Of a stretch of 64,000 nt of DNA, positions 28,742 through 37,375 are shown one piece after another. The position numbers and the translations under genes were made by a program. Below the pieces are notes generated by a model, which had not been told where the DNA came from, ran no database searches, and saw only the letters and a list, made by a program, of their open reading frames with translations. Location: contig CAXBFG010000003.1 of the NCBI GenBank assembly GCA_963975155.1, forward strand, positions 124,001 through 188,000, given 5' to 3'. The stretch comes from UBA5109 sp963975155. Its GTDB lineage: Bacteria > Pseudomonadota > Gammaproteobacteria > Pseudomonadales > Pseudohongiellaceae. Within the stretch, counting starts at the first letter, position 1; the number at the start of each line of letters is the position of its first letter.

Positions 28742-29761
28742 ATGAGCAACATTCGTCATGACTGGAGCAGCAAAGAAATCCAGACGCTGTTTGATTTACC
28801 CTTTAACGAGTTACTGTTTAGAGCCCAGTCTGTGCACCGCCAGAATTTTGACCCTAATGAAGTGCAGATCAGTACTCTGCTATCCATTAAGACCGGGGCC
28901 TGCCCGGAAGATTGCCAGTATTGCTCCCAGAGTGGCCACTACAATACCGAGTTGGAAAAAGAGAAGCTCATGGAAGTGGAAAAAGTACTCAGTGAAGCTG
29001 CCAAGGCAAAGTTGAACGGGGCTTCACGTTTTTGCATGGGGGCAGCCTGGAAGCATCCATCCAAAAAAGACTTTCCGCATGTTCTGGCCATGGTAAAGGG
29101 TGTCAGGGAACTGGGTCTGGAAACCTGCATGACATTAGGAGCCTTAAGTGAAGAGCAGACTCAGGCCCTGGCTGAAGCCGGACTTGATTATTACAATCAC
29201 AATATTGATACCTCAAGAGAGTATTACGAAAAAATTATCAGTACCCGCAGCTTTGATGATCGCCTGGATACCCTGGCTCATGTCAGGGATGCCGGCATCA
29301 AGGTTTGTAGCGGTGGTATTGTCGGCATGGGTGAACAGGCCAAAGATCGAATTGCCTTTTTAAGGGAACTGGCTAATTTACCGCAGCACCCTGATTCAGT
29401 ACCCATCAACAATCTGGTGAAAATAAAAGGTACGCCGCTTGCAGATGCAGATGATATTGAACCCTTCGATTTTGTGCGCATGATTGCGGTGGCCAGAATT
29501 TTAATGCCTTATGCCCATGTGCGGTTATCGGCCGGCCGTGAAGCCATGAATGAGCAAATGCAGGCGCTATGCTTTTTTGCCGGAGCCAATTCCATTTTCT
29601 ATGGTGAAAAATTACTGACGACTTCGAATCCACTCGAAAACGAAGATATGGCTTTATTTGCAAAATTGGGTATTCGTCCCGAAGAAAAACATCAGCAAGC
29701 CATGCCAGTTGAACATGTATTTGAAGCAGAGCAGCCTTATTACGATGCAATGAATCAGTGA
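28742..29761 (+). CDS. bioB: Biotin synthase
   Basis: BioB is a radical-SAM enzyme that inserts sulfur into dethiobiotin. The 339-residue protein has the SAM-cluster cysteines C54, C58 and C61 in TGACPEDCQYCSQSGHY, YNHNIDTSREYYE with the substrate Asn/Asp residues, and CSGGIVGMGE with a 2Fe-2S ligand. The conserved C-terminal RLSAGRE supplies the Arg ligand. ATG 28742 follows a good SD; the GTG at 28733 overlaps that SD and is less likely. The stop overlaps the GTG start of bioF. Confidence 0.96.
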   Translation: MSNIRHDWSSKEIQTLFDLPFNELLFRAQSVHRQNFDPNEVQISTLLSIKTGACPEDCQYCSQSGHYNTELEKEKLMEVEKVLSEAAKAKLNGASRFCMGAAWKHPSKKDFPHVLAMVKGVRELGLETCMTLGALSEEQTQALAEAGLDYYNHNIDTSREYYEKIISTRSFDDRLDTLAHVRDAGIKVCSGGIVGMGEQAKDRIAFLRELANLPQHPDSVPINNLVKIKGTPLADADDIEPFDFVRMIAVARILMPYAHVRLSAGREAMNEQMQALCFFAGANSIFYGEKLLTTSNPLENEDMALFAKLGIRPEEKHQQAMPVEHVFEAEQPYYDAMNQ

Positions 29762-30960
29762 AAAGCTTTTCTCAACAGCTACAGGAAAGTCTGGCAGACA
29801 GACAATCACAGGATTTATACCGATACAGAAAAATCCTATCATCGCCGCAGGCTACAGAGATTGTTGTAGACGGAAAAAAGCTGCTTAATTTTTGCAGCAA
29901 TGATTATCTGGGGCTGGCAAATCATCCTGACCTGGTAGCGGCTTTCAAGCTTGCTGCAGATCGCTTTGGTGTTGGTAGTGGCGCTTCACATCTGGTCACT
30001 GGTCACAGTTATCCTCATCATGCACTGGAAGAAGAACTGGCAGCATTTACCGGACGTAGCAGAGCGCTGCTGTTCTCATCGGGTTACATGGCAAACGTAG
30101 GTACCCTGACGGCATTATTAAAAAAAACGGATAGTGTCTACGAAGATAAATTAAACCATGCTTCACTGCTCGATGGCGCTTTGTTTTCCGGAGCGAAATT
30201 CAAACGTTACCCGCATCTGGATACCGCTAAACTCTCCGAACTATTAACGGCTCAAGGAGCAAGACAGAACACCTTTATCGTTTCCGACGGGGTCTTCAGT
30301 ATGGATGGTGATTGTGCACCACTGCCAGCAATGGTAAATCTCGCGCAAAAGTATCATGCGCAAATAATACTCGATGATGCGCACGGTTTCGGCGTGCTGG
30401 GTAAGCATGGCAAAGGACTGGTAGAACATTATCAGGAACAAGGTCAGCAGATAAATGAAAATAATTTGCCTGTTTTGATCGGCACGCTGGGCAAGGCTTT
30501 CGGGACACAGGGTGCATTCGTTACGGGTAGTGATGAGCTAATTGAAAGTCTTATTCAAACTTGCAGACCCTATATTTACACTACCGCTCTGGCACCCGCA
30601 CTGGCAGAAGCGAGCAGAGTCAGTCTGCGCATTATAGAAAATGAGCACTGGCGTAGAGATCATTTGCACATGCTGGTTACAAGATTCAGAAAACATTGCT
30701 TGCAGCTTGGTTTTTCTCTAACGGATTCATATACGCCGATACAGGGTTTGATTCTCGGTACAGCGAAAAAAAGTCTTGAGGTAAGCAAGTTGCTGGAGGC
30801 GGAAGGCATATTTGTTTCCGCTATCCGTCCGCCGACAGTAGCAAAGGGTACAGCCAGATTGCGTATTACTTTTAGTGCGGCGCATACGGAACAACAAGTG
30901 GATTTTCTCTTGTCGGTTCTGGAAAAAATACAAGTGCATAGAAGCCAGACAGATCTGTAA
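29758..30960 (+). CDS. bioF: 8-amino-7-oxononanoate synthase
   Basis: BioF condenses pimeloyl-ACP with L-alanine to KAPA using PLP. The 400-residue alpha-oxoamine synthase shows FCSNDYLGLANHP, GSGASHLVTGHSYPHHALE, LDDAHGFGVLGKHGKG and the PLP lysine in IGTLGKAFGTQGAFV. The start is GTG at 29758, overlapping the bioB stop by four bases (GTGA), consistent with translational coupling. The next gene is bioC rather than bioH. Confidence 0.95.
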   Translation: MKSFSQQLQESLADRQSQDLYRYRKILSSPQATEIVVDGKKLLNFCSNDYLGLANHPDLVAAFKLAADRFGVGSGASHLVTGHSYPHHALEEELAAFTGRSRALLFSSGYMANVGTLTALLKKTDSVYEDKLNHASLLDGALFSGAKFKRYPHLDTAKLSELLTAQGARQNTFIVSDGVFSMDGDCAPLPAMVNLAQKYHAQIILDDAHGFGVLGKHGKGLVEHYQEQGQQINENNLPVLIGTLGKAFGTQGAFVTGSDELIESLIQTCRPYIYTTALAPALAEASRVSLRIIENEHWRRDHLHMLVTRFRKHCLQLGFSLTDSYTPIQGLILGTAKKSLEVSKLLEAEGIFVSAIRPPTVAKGTARLRITFSAAHTEQQVDFLLSVLEKIQVHRSQTDL

Positions 30961-30962
30961 AA

Positions 30963-31799
30963 ATGATGTCACTGGCCGATTATAAACTGGAAAAAAACCG
31001 TATTGCCCGATCTTTCGCAGCAGCAGCCGGAACTTATGATGCACACGCATCACTGCAAAGAAGCATTGCCAATAAATTGTTGGCAAAACTTGCCGAGCAG
31101 GAATTAAGTGACAGTTCTACAAATAAGCGAAATAAAATTAAACGCATACTGGATCTGGGCAGCGGTACAGGATATAGCACAAAAGCTTTACAGAACCTTT
31201 TTCCCTCTGCTGAAATTATCAGCCTGGATATTGCCGAAGCCATGTTAAGGCATGCCAGAGAGCTGCATCTTGAAGATGCTTGCAATGAAAAATTTGTCTG
31301 TGCGGATGCTGAAGCACTGCCATTTAACCCGGGCAGTTTTGATTTGATTTTTTCCAGTCTTGCAATTCAGTGGTGTCAGAATTACACAGAACTTTTTTCT
31401 GAACTAAAGCGGGTATTAAAACCAGTCGGTAAAATATTTATTGCGACTTTTGGACCACAAACATTGCAGGAATTAAAGCGGGCCTGGCTGGAAGTGGATA
31501 GCTTTGTGCATGTAAATCAGTTTCATTCTGAACGGCACTTGCAAAGCAACATAAATAAAAATGATTTCAGATATTTAATCAGTCAGAAGGATAAGCTGCT
31601 TGTTTATTATCAGAACTTCGAAGAATTGGGGCGGGAGTTAAAATCCATTGGTGCACGCAACATGAATCAAGGGCGTGGGAAAGGGCTGAGTGGGCGTGAG
31701 AAAATAGCTAAACTAAAAGCGGCATTCGAAAAGGAAGCAAGACAGGGGGCTGGCATACCGGTGACATATCAAGTGTTTTACCTGAGTGCGCAGGGCTAG
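30963..31799 (+). CDS. bioC: Malonyl-ACP O-methyltransferase
   Basis: BioC methylates malonyl-ACP to start pimeloyl synthesis by the fatty acid machinery. The 278-residue class I SAM methyltransferase has the family N-terminus (KNRIARSFAAAAGTYDAHASLQ), the SAM motif ILDLGSGTGYST near 62, FVCADAEALPF and FDLIFSSLAIQWCQN. ATG 30963 or 30966 is two to five bases after the bioF stop. bioC needs a partner esterase (BioH or a substitute), which is not in this window. Confidence 0.93.
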   Translation: MMSLADYKLEKNRIARSFAAAAGTYDAHASLQRSIANKLLAKLAEQELSDSSTNKRNKIKRILDLGSGTGYSTKALQNLFPSAEIISLDIAEAMLRHARELHLEDACNEKFVCADAEALPFNPGSFDLIFSSLAIQWCQNYTELFSELKRVLKPVGKIFIATFGPQTLQELKRAWLEVDSFVHVNQFHSERHLQSNINKNDFRYLISQKDKLLVYYQNFEELGRELKSIGARNMNQGRGKGLSGREKIAKLKAAFEKEARQGAGIPVTYQVFYLSAQG

Positions 31800-31808
31800 G
31801 AATCAATC

Positions 31809-32480
31809 ATGCAGGCACGCACTTTTTTTATCACAGGAACGGACACAGATGCAGGCAAAACTTATGTGAGCTGTGCCTTGTTGCAGGCAGCAAATGCAAG
31901 AGGACTCTCAACGGCTGCCGTGAAACCCCTTGCTGCGGGAGGGATAATAACGCCCGAAGGAATACGTAACGATGATGCCTTGCTGTTACAGGAAAGCTGC
32001 AGCCTGTCATTAAGTTATCAGGAAATAAATCCGCTTTGTCTGGAGCAGGCCATAGCACCTCATATTGCAGCCAGGCAGGCAGGGATAAGTGTGCTTGCTC
32101 AGGAGCTGGCTGATCATTGCCGTTTTGTCATGGATAAACAGGCTGATCTGACCCTTATTGAAGGAGCAGGGGGCTGGCTGGTACCCCTGAATGACAAGGA
32201 GTTCGTAGCGGATATCGTCCGTAAGCTGAATATCCCGGTTATCCTGGTGGTCGGGATGCGGCTGGGTTGTCTTAATCATGCTTTGCTGACAGTACGAGCC
32301 TTACAGCAAGATGGGGTTATTTTACACGGCTGGATAGCTAATCAGCTTGATCCACAAATGTCTGCTTACCAGGAAAATCTGGATACCTTAAAAGCCTTGA
32401 TTGCAGCCCCTTTACTCTCAGTTGTTCCCTGGAATGGTGCAGACAGTAGCGTAGATATGAATCTGAGTAATTTTTTCTGA
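31809..32480 (+). CDS. bioD: Dethiobiotin synthetase
   Basis: BioD closes the ureido ring of dethiobiotin using CO2 and ATP. The 223-residue protein has the P-loop FFITGTDTDAGKTYVSCALL, the AVKPLAAG segment with the catalytic Lys, and LIEGAGGWLVPLN. It lies ten bases after bioC and ends the bioBFCD operon. Confidence 0.94.
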   Translation: MQARTFFITGTDTDAGKTYVSCALLQAANARGLSTAAVKPLAAGGIITPEGIRNDDALLLQESCSLSLSYQEINPLCLEQAIAPHIAARQAGISVLAQELADHCRFVMDKQADLTLIEGAGGWLVPLNDKEFVADIVRKLNIPVILVVGMRLGCLNHALLTVRALQQDGVILHGWIANQLDPQMSAYQENLDTLKALIAAPLLSVVPWNGADSSVDMNLSNFF

Positions 32481-32542
32481 GTTCGATCCTGGTCTGTCAG
32501 AATGTTTAATGCAGGCAATTAACGATTTCTCTGTGCTTACTT

Positions 32543-32551
32543 TGCTATAAT
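32543..32551 (+). promoter_or_regulatory. Extended -10 promoter for trhO
   Basis: TGCTATAAT at 32543-32551 is a consensus extended -10 element (TGN-TATAAT) with no good -35 box. It lies 57 bp before the trhO ATG at 32608. Confidence 0.5.
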
Positions 32552-32607
32552 CCTGCCCGATCTTTTTTGCTCCGGATTTACGATCCGATTCGCATGGACT
32601 TAACGAT

Positions 32608-33606
32608 ATGACCGATTCACGAATTGTGGTTTGCGCCCTGTACCATTTTGTCAGGCTTAACGATTACCAGCTGCTTCAGCAACCCTTGCTGGATAGGATG
32701 CTCAAAAATAACGTGAAAGGCACCTTGTTGCTGGCCAGTGAAGGCATTAATGGCACTATAGCAGGAACTCGTGAGGGAGTAGACGAGGTGCTTGACTGGC
32801 TTAAGTCTGACCCTCGCCTGCAGGCGCTGGATCATAAAGAATCCTATGATGATACTTACCCCTTTTATCGCAGTAAGGTTAAGCTTAAAAAGGAAATTGT
32901 CACTATGGGGGTGGAAGGAATTGATCCGAAGCGCAAAGTCGGCACACATATTCCACCTCAGGAATGGAATGCCCTGCTTGCTGATCCGGAAGTTTTGTTG
33001 ATCGATACCCGCAATGATTACGAGGTTGAAATTGGCACCTTTAAAAATGCCCTTAATCCAAATACCACCAGTTTTCGCGAATTTCCAGCATATGTAAAAG
33101 ATCATCTTGATCCGGCGAAACACAAAAAAATTGCCATGTTTTGCACAGGTGGTATCCGCTGTGAAAAATCTACCGCGTATCTGAAAGAAGTCGGCTTCGA
33201 TGAGGTTTATCATCTGCAGGGCGGCATTCTAAACTATCTGGAAAAAATACCTCAGCAGGAATCTTTGTGGCAAGGTGAATGTTTTGTTTTTGATAATCGG
33301 GTTTCCGTCAATCATGCCCTGGAAAAAGGGGATTATGATCAATGCCATGCTTGTCGTCTGCCAATAACGGAAGCCGATAAAGAAAGTGAATTCTATGAAA
33401 AGGGGGCAAGTTGCCCACGTTGTTATCATCGAGTGACTGAAGAACGAAAATCTGCTTTTAAAGAACGTCAGAAACAGATCGAGCTGGCGGCTGCAAGAGG
33501 TGAAGAGCATCTGGGTTCTGAAGTGAGTGCAATAATTCAGAAGCGCAAGGTGGGCAAACTGAGCCTGAAACAGAAGCAGAAGTCACAAAGTAATAATCAA
33601 AATTAA
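32608..33606 (+). CDS. trhO: tRNA uridine(34) hydroxylase (rhodanese-domain)
   Basis: TrhO (YceA) makes 5-hydroxyuridine at the wobble base of some tRNAs by an oxygen-dependent route. The 332-residue protein has the N-terminal acylphosphatase-like UPF0176 domain (LLLASEGINGTIAGTREGVD). The rhodanese domain has the active-site loop FCTGGIRCEKSTAYL, with its Cys near 181. The C-terminal zinc-like region includes CHACRLP and CPRCYHRVTEERK. Its own extended -10 promoter suggests a single-gene unit. Confidence 0.93.
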   Translation: MTDSRIVVCALYHFVRLNDYQLLQQPLLDRMLKNNVKGTLLLASEGINGTIAGTREGVDEVLDWLKSDPRLQALDHKESYDDTYPFYRSKVKLKKEIVTMGVEGIDPKRKVGTHIPPQEWNALLADPEVLLIDTRNDYEVEIGTFKNALNPNTTSFREFPAYVKDHLDPAKHKKIAMFCTGGIRCEKSTAYLKEVGFDEVYHLQGGILNYLEKIPQQESLWQGECFVFDNRVSVNHALEKGDYDQCHACRLPITEADKESEFYEKGASCPRCYHRVTEERKSAFKERQKQIELAAARGEEHLGSEVSAIIQKRKVGKLSLKQKQKSQSNNQN

Positions 33607-33666
33607 TGCATATTTAAATGCTAGAATTGTTCGCAGTTTTTGGTGAGAGGAAATAAGGCTAAATAA

Positions 33667-34527
33667 ATGAATAATAAATTTGTATCTCTGCTTCTTGTAT
33701 TGGTTATCGTTGTTGCCGGCCTGTATTGGGCCTTCGGCTTGCCCAGAGTGGGGAATCCCGAAATTCCTACATCTGTAGAAGCGATAGCACGTGGTGAATA
33801 TCTCTATAACGCAGCTGGCTGCGGAGCCTGTCATCAGGTGGATGGTGCTGCGGGGCCCATTGGTGGTTATGAAATTGAATCGCCCTTCGGTGGACACTTT
33901 ATTACACCCAACATAACTCCTGATGAAGAAACCGGTATAGGTGGCTGGTCCGGCAGGGATTTCGTGTTGGCTATCAAACATGGACGCAGTCCGGGCGGCA
34001 ATTTTTACTGGCCGGCATTTCCGTACCGTTCCTACCAGGGCCTGAGTGATGAAGAAGTACTGGATATTGCTGCCTATATGGTGACCTTACCGCCTGTTAA
34101 TAGTCAGGCACCAGATCACGAACTGCCAGCCTGGCAATTTAGCTGGATGATGAGTGGCTGGAATATTATGGCCGATATGCTCGAGGGCGATCTACCGGCT
34201 ATCGGTGATGATCCACAGGTCCAGCGTGGGGCGCATCTGGCCAGGCATCTCAGTCATTGTGGTGAATGTCATACACCAAGAAATGCACTGGGTATTTCTG
34301 ACCTGAGCAATGAGTTTGGCGGTCAGGAAGGAGTAGCTTCTGCTGCATTAACTTCCGAAGGCTTGTCAGCTTATAGTTATGAGGACTTTGTTTATTTCCT
34401 GGAAGATGGTTTCACAGCTAACTTTGAACAGGTTGGCGGCGAAATGATGGATGTGATTGATCATACCAGCAAGCTTACTCAGGAAGACCGTGAAGCCCTG
34501 GCGGCATTTTTATTCCGGGTAGAATAA
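33667..34527 (+). CDS. Membrane-anchored di-haem cytochrome c
   Basis: This 286-residue protein has an N-terminal membrane anchor (about 5-23) and two haem c sites, C52-H56 (CGACH) and C198-H202 (CGECH). Each sits in its own cytochrome c domain with Met ligands downstream. The arrangement (GGHFITPNITPDEETGIGGW; FYWPAFPYRSYQGLSDEEVLDIAAYMVTL) resembles di-haem electron acceptors of membrane dehydrogenases such as thiosulfate or alcohol dehydrogenase partners. No dehydrogenase gene is next to it, so the donor is unknown. A MITE-like element lies just downstream. Confidence 0.85.
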   Translation: MNNKFVSLLLVLVIVVAGLYWAFGLPRVGNPEIPTSVEAIARGEYLYNAAGCGACHQVDGAAGPIGGYEIESPFGGHFITPNITPDEETGIGGWSGRDFVLAIKHGRSPGGNFYWPAFPYRSYQGLSDEEVLDIAAYMVTLPPVNSQAPDHELPAWQFSWMMSGWNIMADMLEGDLPAIGDDPQVQRGAHLARHLSHCGECHTPRNALGISDLSNEFGGQEGVASAALTSEGLSAYSYEDFVYFLEDGFTANFEQVGGEMMDVIDHTSKLTQEDREALAAFLFRVE

Positions 34528-34574
34528 AAACCCTCTTAATGGAACAGTTCGAATTTAGTACAAATTGTTCATTG

Positions 34575-35116
34575 CGCCAGTCAGTTCAGGGTAGTGCGTC
34601 AGTTTGAAATTTTACTATTAATTTTCAGTCTTGATAACGAGCTATCTTTTCGTCGACACGCCAAAAAACGTACGGTCCAGCCACCCATCATAGATGGGCG
34701 TCGTTCGTCGGCGCACAAAGCTGTGCTTTGTAAACGCTTGCCTCACCCATATACAGGCTCGGCTGACGACATCTGACCGCCAGGGATGGCGGGAATGTCG
34801 AAATTGCAGGAGCATATTTCGGCCTGTCGTCAGACGGTCGCCGACCTGATAGCTCGTTATCAAGACTGTGCATTAAACATCCTTTAAAAGTCGACAATGC
34901 TCGGAAAGCCGCCCTTACTGCCATGTGAACCCATTGAGATGCTTTTTTCCTGAGTATTTTTCCGATCAAGCGCGAGGACTGTCTGAGGAGCATAGCGACG
35001 AGTTCCGCAGCGCCGGAAAAATGGGAAGGAAAGATCGAAGGGTGAACATGACAGAAGCGGCGGCATTGACACCGCATAAAATTTCAAACTGACGCACTAC
35101 CCTGAACTGACTGGCG
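34575..35116. mobile_element. MITE-like element, copy 1, with perfect 40-bp terminal inverted repeats
   Basis: Bases 34575-34614 and 35077-35116 are exact reverse complements over 40 bp. The outer 16 bp (CGCCAGTCAGTTCAGG) may be a pre-existing palindrome, because copy 2 shares only the part from GTAGTG inward (34591-35100 here). The interior encodes no transposase. Bases from about 34823 to 35066 match the reverse complement of copy 2 at 62955-63205 with only a few differences. A nested inverted-repeat segment is at 34626-34868. Best read as a non-autonomous MITE-type repeat. Confidence 0.8.
34626..34868. repeat. Nested segment bounded by a perfect 21-bp inverted repeat
   Basis: CAGTCTTGATAACGAGCTATC at 34626-34646 is the exact reverse complement of 34848-34868. 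The enclosed 201 bp includes about 175 bp that copy 2 lacks. In copy 2 the matching segment is only about 66 bp, and its outer arm has decayed. It may be an element inserted into the element, or an internal expansion of it. Confidence 0.7.
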
Positions 35117-35267
35117 TAGAGTACATAAGAAAATTCAGGATGATGCACTATCACTGGGTACATCAAACTGAAATGCTTAAAACTCTAAATTTACAGTAAG
35201 CTGATCTTGAACCTGGTGGGTAAAAAGGAAACGATAAGGCGATAAGATAAAACGATAAAAAGACGCA

Positions 35268-35297
35268 AAAAAAAAGGCAGCCTGAGCTGCCTTTTTT
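35268..35297. terminator. Bidirectional intrinsic terminator after the cytochrome c' gene
   Basis: GGCAGC (35276-35281) and GCTGCC (35286-35291) pair across the loop CTGA, with a nine-base A-run before and a six-base T-run after. On the minus strand this follows the cytochrome c' stop by about 18 bp. Confidence 0.85.
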
Positions 35298-35314
35298 ATT
35301 AGCAAGAGAAAAAC

Positions 35315-35788
35315 TTATTCTGCTCGGAATGCATCATGACAAGCACCACATTTTGGGCCTACCAATTGTACAGCAGCACGAACACCATCTGCGCCCTGTG
35401 AATTAATTGTTGCCAGAGCCTCGGTTGCTCCCATGGCGAGATCATTGGCAGCGCTGGTAAAACCACTCATGTCGCCCCAGATGCTGTCCAGTGCGCGGGT
35501 TTCAACGTCAAAAGTTGTTGTGTCGTTAGCGGCAAAAAGCTCAGGGATCATAGGGGCCAGCATCTGGATGCGTTCCAGCGCCAGCACTGCAGTAGCCTGA
35601 TCAAAATCAGCGCCACGAGCCATACCTTGTAATGGTCCCATGCTGAAACCGAGTAATTTGAATACAGCCTGTCGGTTTGAAGTTGCCATAGCTGCCATTT
35701 CTTCAGGTGACATATTGCGTTGAGCCATGGTGTTAAAGGAAATAAGTGTGCTTAAGATAGCTGCACCAATCAGAATTATACGTTTCAT
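35315..35788 (-). CDS. Cytochrome c' (class II c-type cytochrome)
   Basis: This 157-residue periplasmic protein has a signal peptide (cleavage after NTMA-Q near 22), a four-helix-bundle body and a C-terminal haem site CGACH at 147-151, the layout of class II cytochromes. Cytochromes c' have a five-coordinate haem that binds NO and CO, and they are linked to NO tolerance. SD GGGGAAAA precedes the ATG, and a CRP/FNR-like palindrome lies further upstream. It is monocistronic, with its own terminator. Confidence 0.88.
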   Translation of the reverse strand: MKRIILIGAAILSTLISFNTMAQRNMSPEEMAAMATSNRQAVFKLLGFSMGPLQGMARGADFDQATAVLALERIQMLAPMIPELFAANDTTTFDVETRALDSIWGDMSGFTSAANDLAMGATEALATINSQGADGVRAAVQLVGPKCGACHDAFRAE

Positions 35789-36154
35789 AAAATTTTCCCC
35801 ATACTACGAATGTTGATTAAATTTGTCTGACATGAGTCAGTTGCTTATAAAACAGGTTTTGTGTTTCCTGTACCTAAGGCCTTGAGGGCATCAAGAGCCT
35901 AAGTGTAACAGCACTTTGTACTGAAAGTCACCATTATCGGGGTCTTCCGACCTGGCTCAGCCTGAGTTTACGTTTAACATTCTGACATGAAAGATGTGTA
36001 AAATTGTGGAAATTCAATGAATTTTTCCCGCACAGGAAGCTTATTACTTTTATTGGCATTAACGGTTTGGATTAAAGGAAAGATTGACCTGTAGTGCCCT
36101 CTCCGCTAGGGTTCGCTTTCCATATCACTCATTTTTCAGATATCACAGCAGACG
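35789..36154. other. Divergent region between cytochrome c' and xseB
   Basis: These 366 bp contain no gene. They hold the palindrome at 35827-35840 on the cytochrome c' side. On the xseB side, TTGACC at 36084-36089 and TAGGGT at 36107-36112 with 17-bp spacing form a possible weak sigma-70 promoter. No hairpin terminator was seen. Confidence 0.45.
35827..35840 (-). promoter_or_regulatory. CTGAC-N4-GTCAG palindrome upstream of cytochrome c'
   Basis: CTGACATGAGTCAG is a perfect 5-4-5 inverted repeat 39-52 bp upstream of the cytochrome c' start. It differs only at the outermost base pair from the TTGAC-N4-GTCAA sites of the DNR/NnrR branch of the CRP/FNR family, which respond to NO. No confident promoter was aligned with it. 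Confidence 0.35.
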
Positions 36155-36400
36155 ATGACGACAAAAAAGAGCAGGTTTAATTTTGAAACGGCTATCGAGC
36201 AGTTGGAAGAGCTGGTTGAGGCGCTGGAAGAGGGCGAATTAAGTCTTGAGGAGTCGCTGAAGGCTTTTGAAGACGGCATAAAATTAACCAGGGAGTGTCA
36301 GCTTGCCCTGGAAAAAGCGGAACAGCGCATTCAAATTCTGACACAGGAAAATGAACTGCCGGAATCAGAACCTTTTGATCTGGATGTTGATGAAGATTAG
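36155..36400 (+). CDS. xseB: Exodeoxyribonuclease VII small subunit
   Basis: XseB pairs with XseA to degrade single-stranded DNA. The 81-residue helical protein has the family core FETAIEQLEELVEALEEGEL and SLEESLKAFEDGIKL, then an acidic tail. It precedes ispA and dxs, the common xseB-ispA-dxs order of gammaproteobacteria. Confidence 0.95.
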   Translation: MTTKKSRFNFETAIEQLEELVEALEEGELSLEESLKAFEDGIKLTRECQLALEKAEQRIQILTQENELPESEPFDLDVDED

Positions 36401-36445
36401 TCGGCGAGTCGTTAAAAGCATTAAGGCAGTACACCTAAACATTCC

Positions 36446-37333
36446 ATGCAAATCCAGCAATATCTGACAGAGCGAAAAAGCCGGGTAGAGAACTTACTTG
36501 CCGCTTATTTAAGCTCACAAAACAGCTCCCCCGTGCTGCAGGCTGCAATGACTTATGCTGTGATGAATGGCGGGAAGCGTTTGCGCCCGGTGTTAGCTTA
36601 TGCCAGTGTCGAAGCGCTGGATGTCGATTCTTCTCATGCTGATATTGCGGCCTGTGTTGTAGAGCTGATCCATACCTATTCGTTAATTCATGATGATCTG
36701 CCCGCTATGGATGACGACGCCTTAAGAAGGGGTGTAGCGACTTGTCATATTAAATTCGATGAAGCCACCGCGATTCTGGCGGGGGATGCATTACAGAGCT
36801 TTGCCTTTGAATTGCTGGCTAGTTCAGCGGAATTGGCTGTAGCTGATAAAGTACGATTGCACATGCTGGGCTTACTGAGTAAATCAATCGGCGCAACCGG
36901 AATGGTTGCCGGCCAAAGTATGGATCTCCAGTCCAGTGTTGAGGGAGTTAACGAGGTAACTCTTGCGACCTTACACTCACTGAAAACCGGGGCCCTGATT
37001 TCTGCCAGTGTTCAGTTGGGAGCCTTGAGTTCTGGTCGCGTTAGCCAGCAGCAACTTGAACAGTTAGCAAGATACGCCAGGTTGATTGGTCATGCCTTCC
37101 AGGTACATGATGATATTCTGGATGTTGAAAGTGATACTGAAACGCTTGGCAAACAACAAGGCAAGGATCAGCAACTTGGGAAAATTACGTATCCGGTCCT
37201 GCTGGGCCTTGATGGGGCCAGAAATAAAGCGCTGGGGCTTTGTGATGAAGCAATTGCAGCTCTGGATGATTTTGGCAGTAGCGCACAAAGACTGCGTGAT
37301 ATTGCACTTTATGTTGTGCAAAGAAAATTTTAA
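36446..37333 (+). CDS. ispA: (2E,6E)-farnesyl diphosphate synthase
   Basis: IspA condenses IPP with DMAPP and GPP to make FPP for quinones and cell-wall lipid carrier. The 295-residue prenyltransferase has GGKRLRPVL near 31, the first Asp-rich motif HDDLPAMDDD with RRG after it, the KTGALI motif, and the second Asp-rich motif DDILDVESD. ATG 36446 is 45 bp after xseB. Confidence 0.95.
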   Translation: MQIQQYLTERKSRVENLLAAYLSSQNSSPVLQAAMTYAVMNGGKRLRPVLAYASVEALDVDSSHADIAACVVELIHTYSLIHDDLPAMDDDALRRGVATCHIKFDEATAILAGDALQSFAFELLASSAELAVADKVRLHMLGLLSKSIGATGMVAGQSMDLQSSVEGVNEVTLATLHSLKTGALISASVQLGALSSGRVSQQQLEQLARYARLIGHAFQVHDDILDVESDTETLGKQQGKDQQLGKITYPVLLGLDGARNKALGLCDEAIAALDDFGSSAQRLRDIALYVVQRKF

Positions 37334-37375
37334 TAAAAGTTTTTTACCAGGTAATTGTTAAACAGAATGTAATCT

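Larger units (their letters stand above)
34528..35314. other. Gene-free stretch between the cytochrome c genes
   Basis: These 787 bp hold the MITE-like element, about 150 bp of AT-rich spacer and the terminator at 35268-35297. Open frames inside the element (for example 34688-35077 on minus) are not credible genes: their products have no recognisable domain and differences between the two element copies change amino acids freely. Confidence 0.7.

Noticed and set aside
34688..35077. 129-codon open frame on the minus strand in the MITE-like element
   Set aside because: Product has no known features; the matching frame in copy 2 differs mostly by amino-acid-changing substitutions and is truncated.
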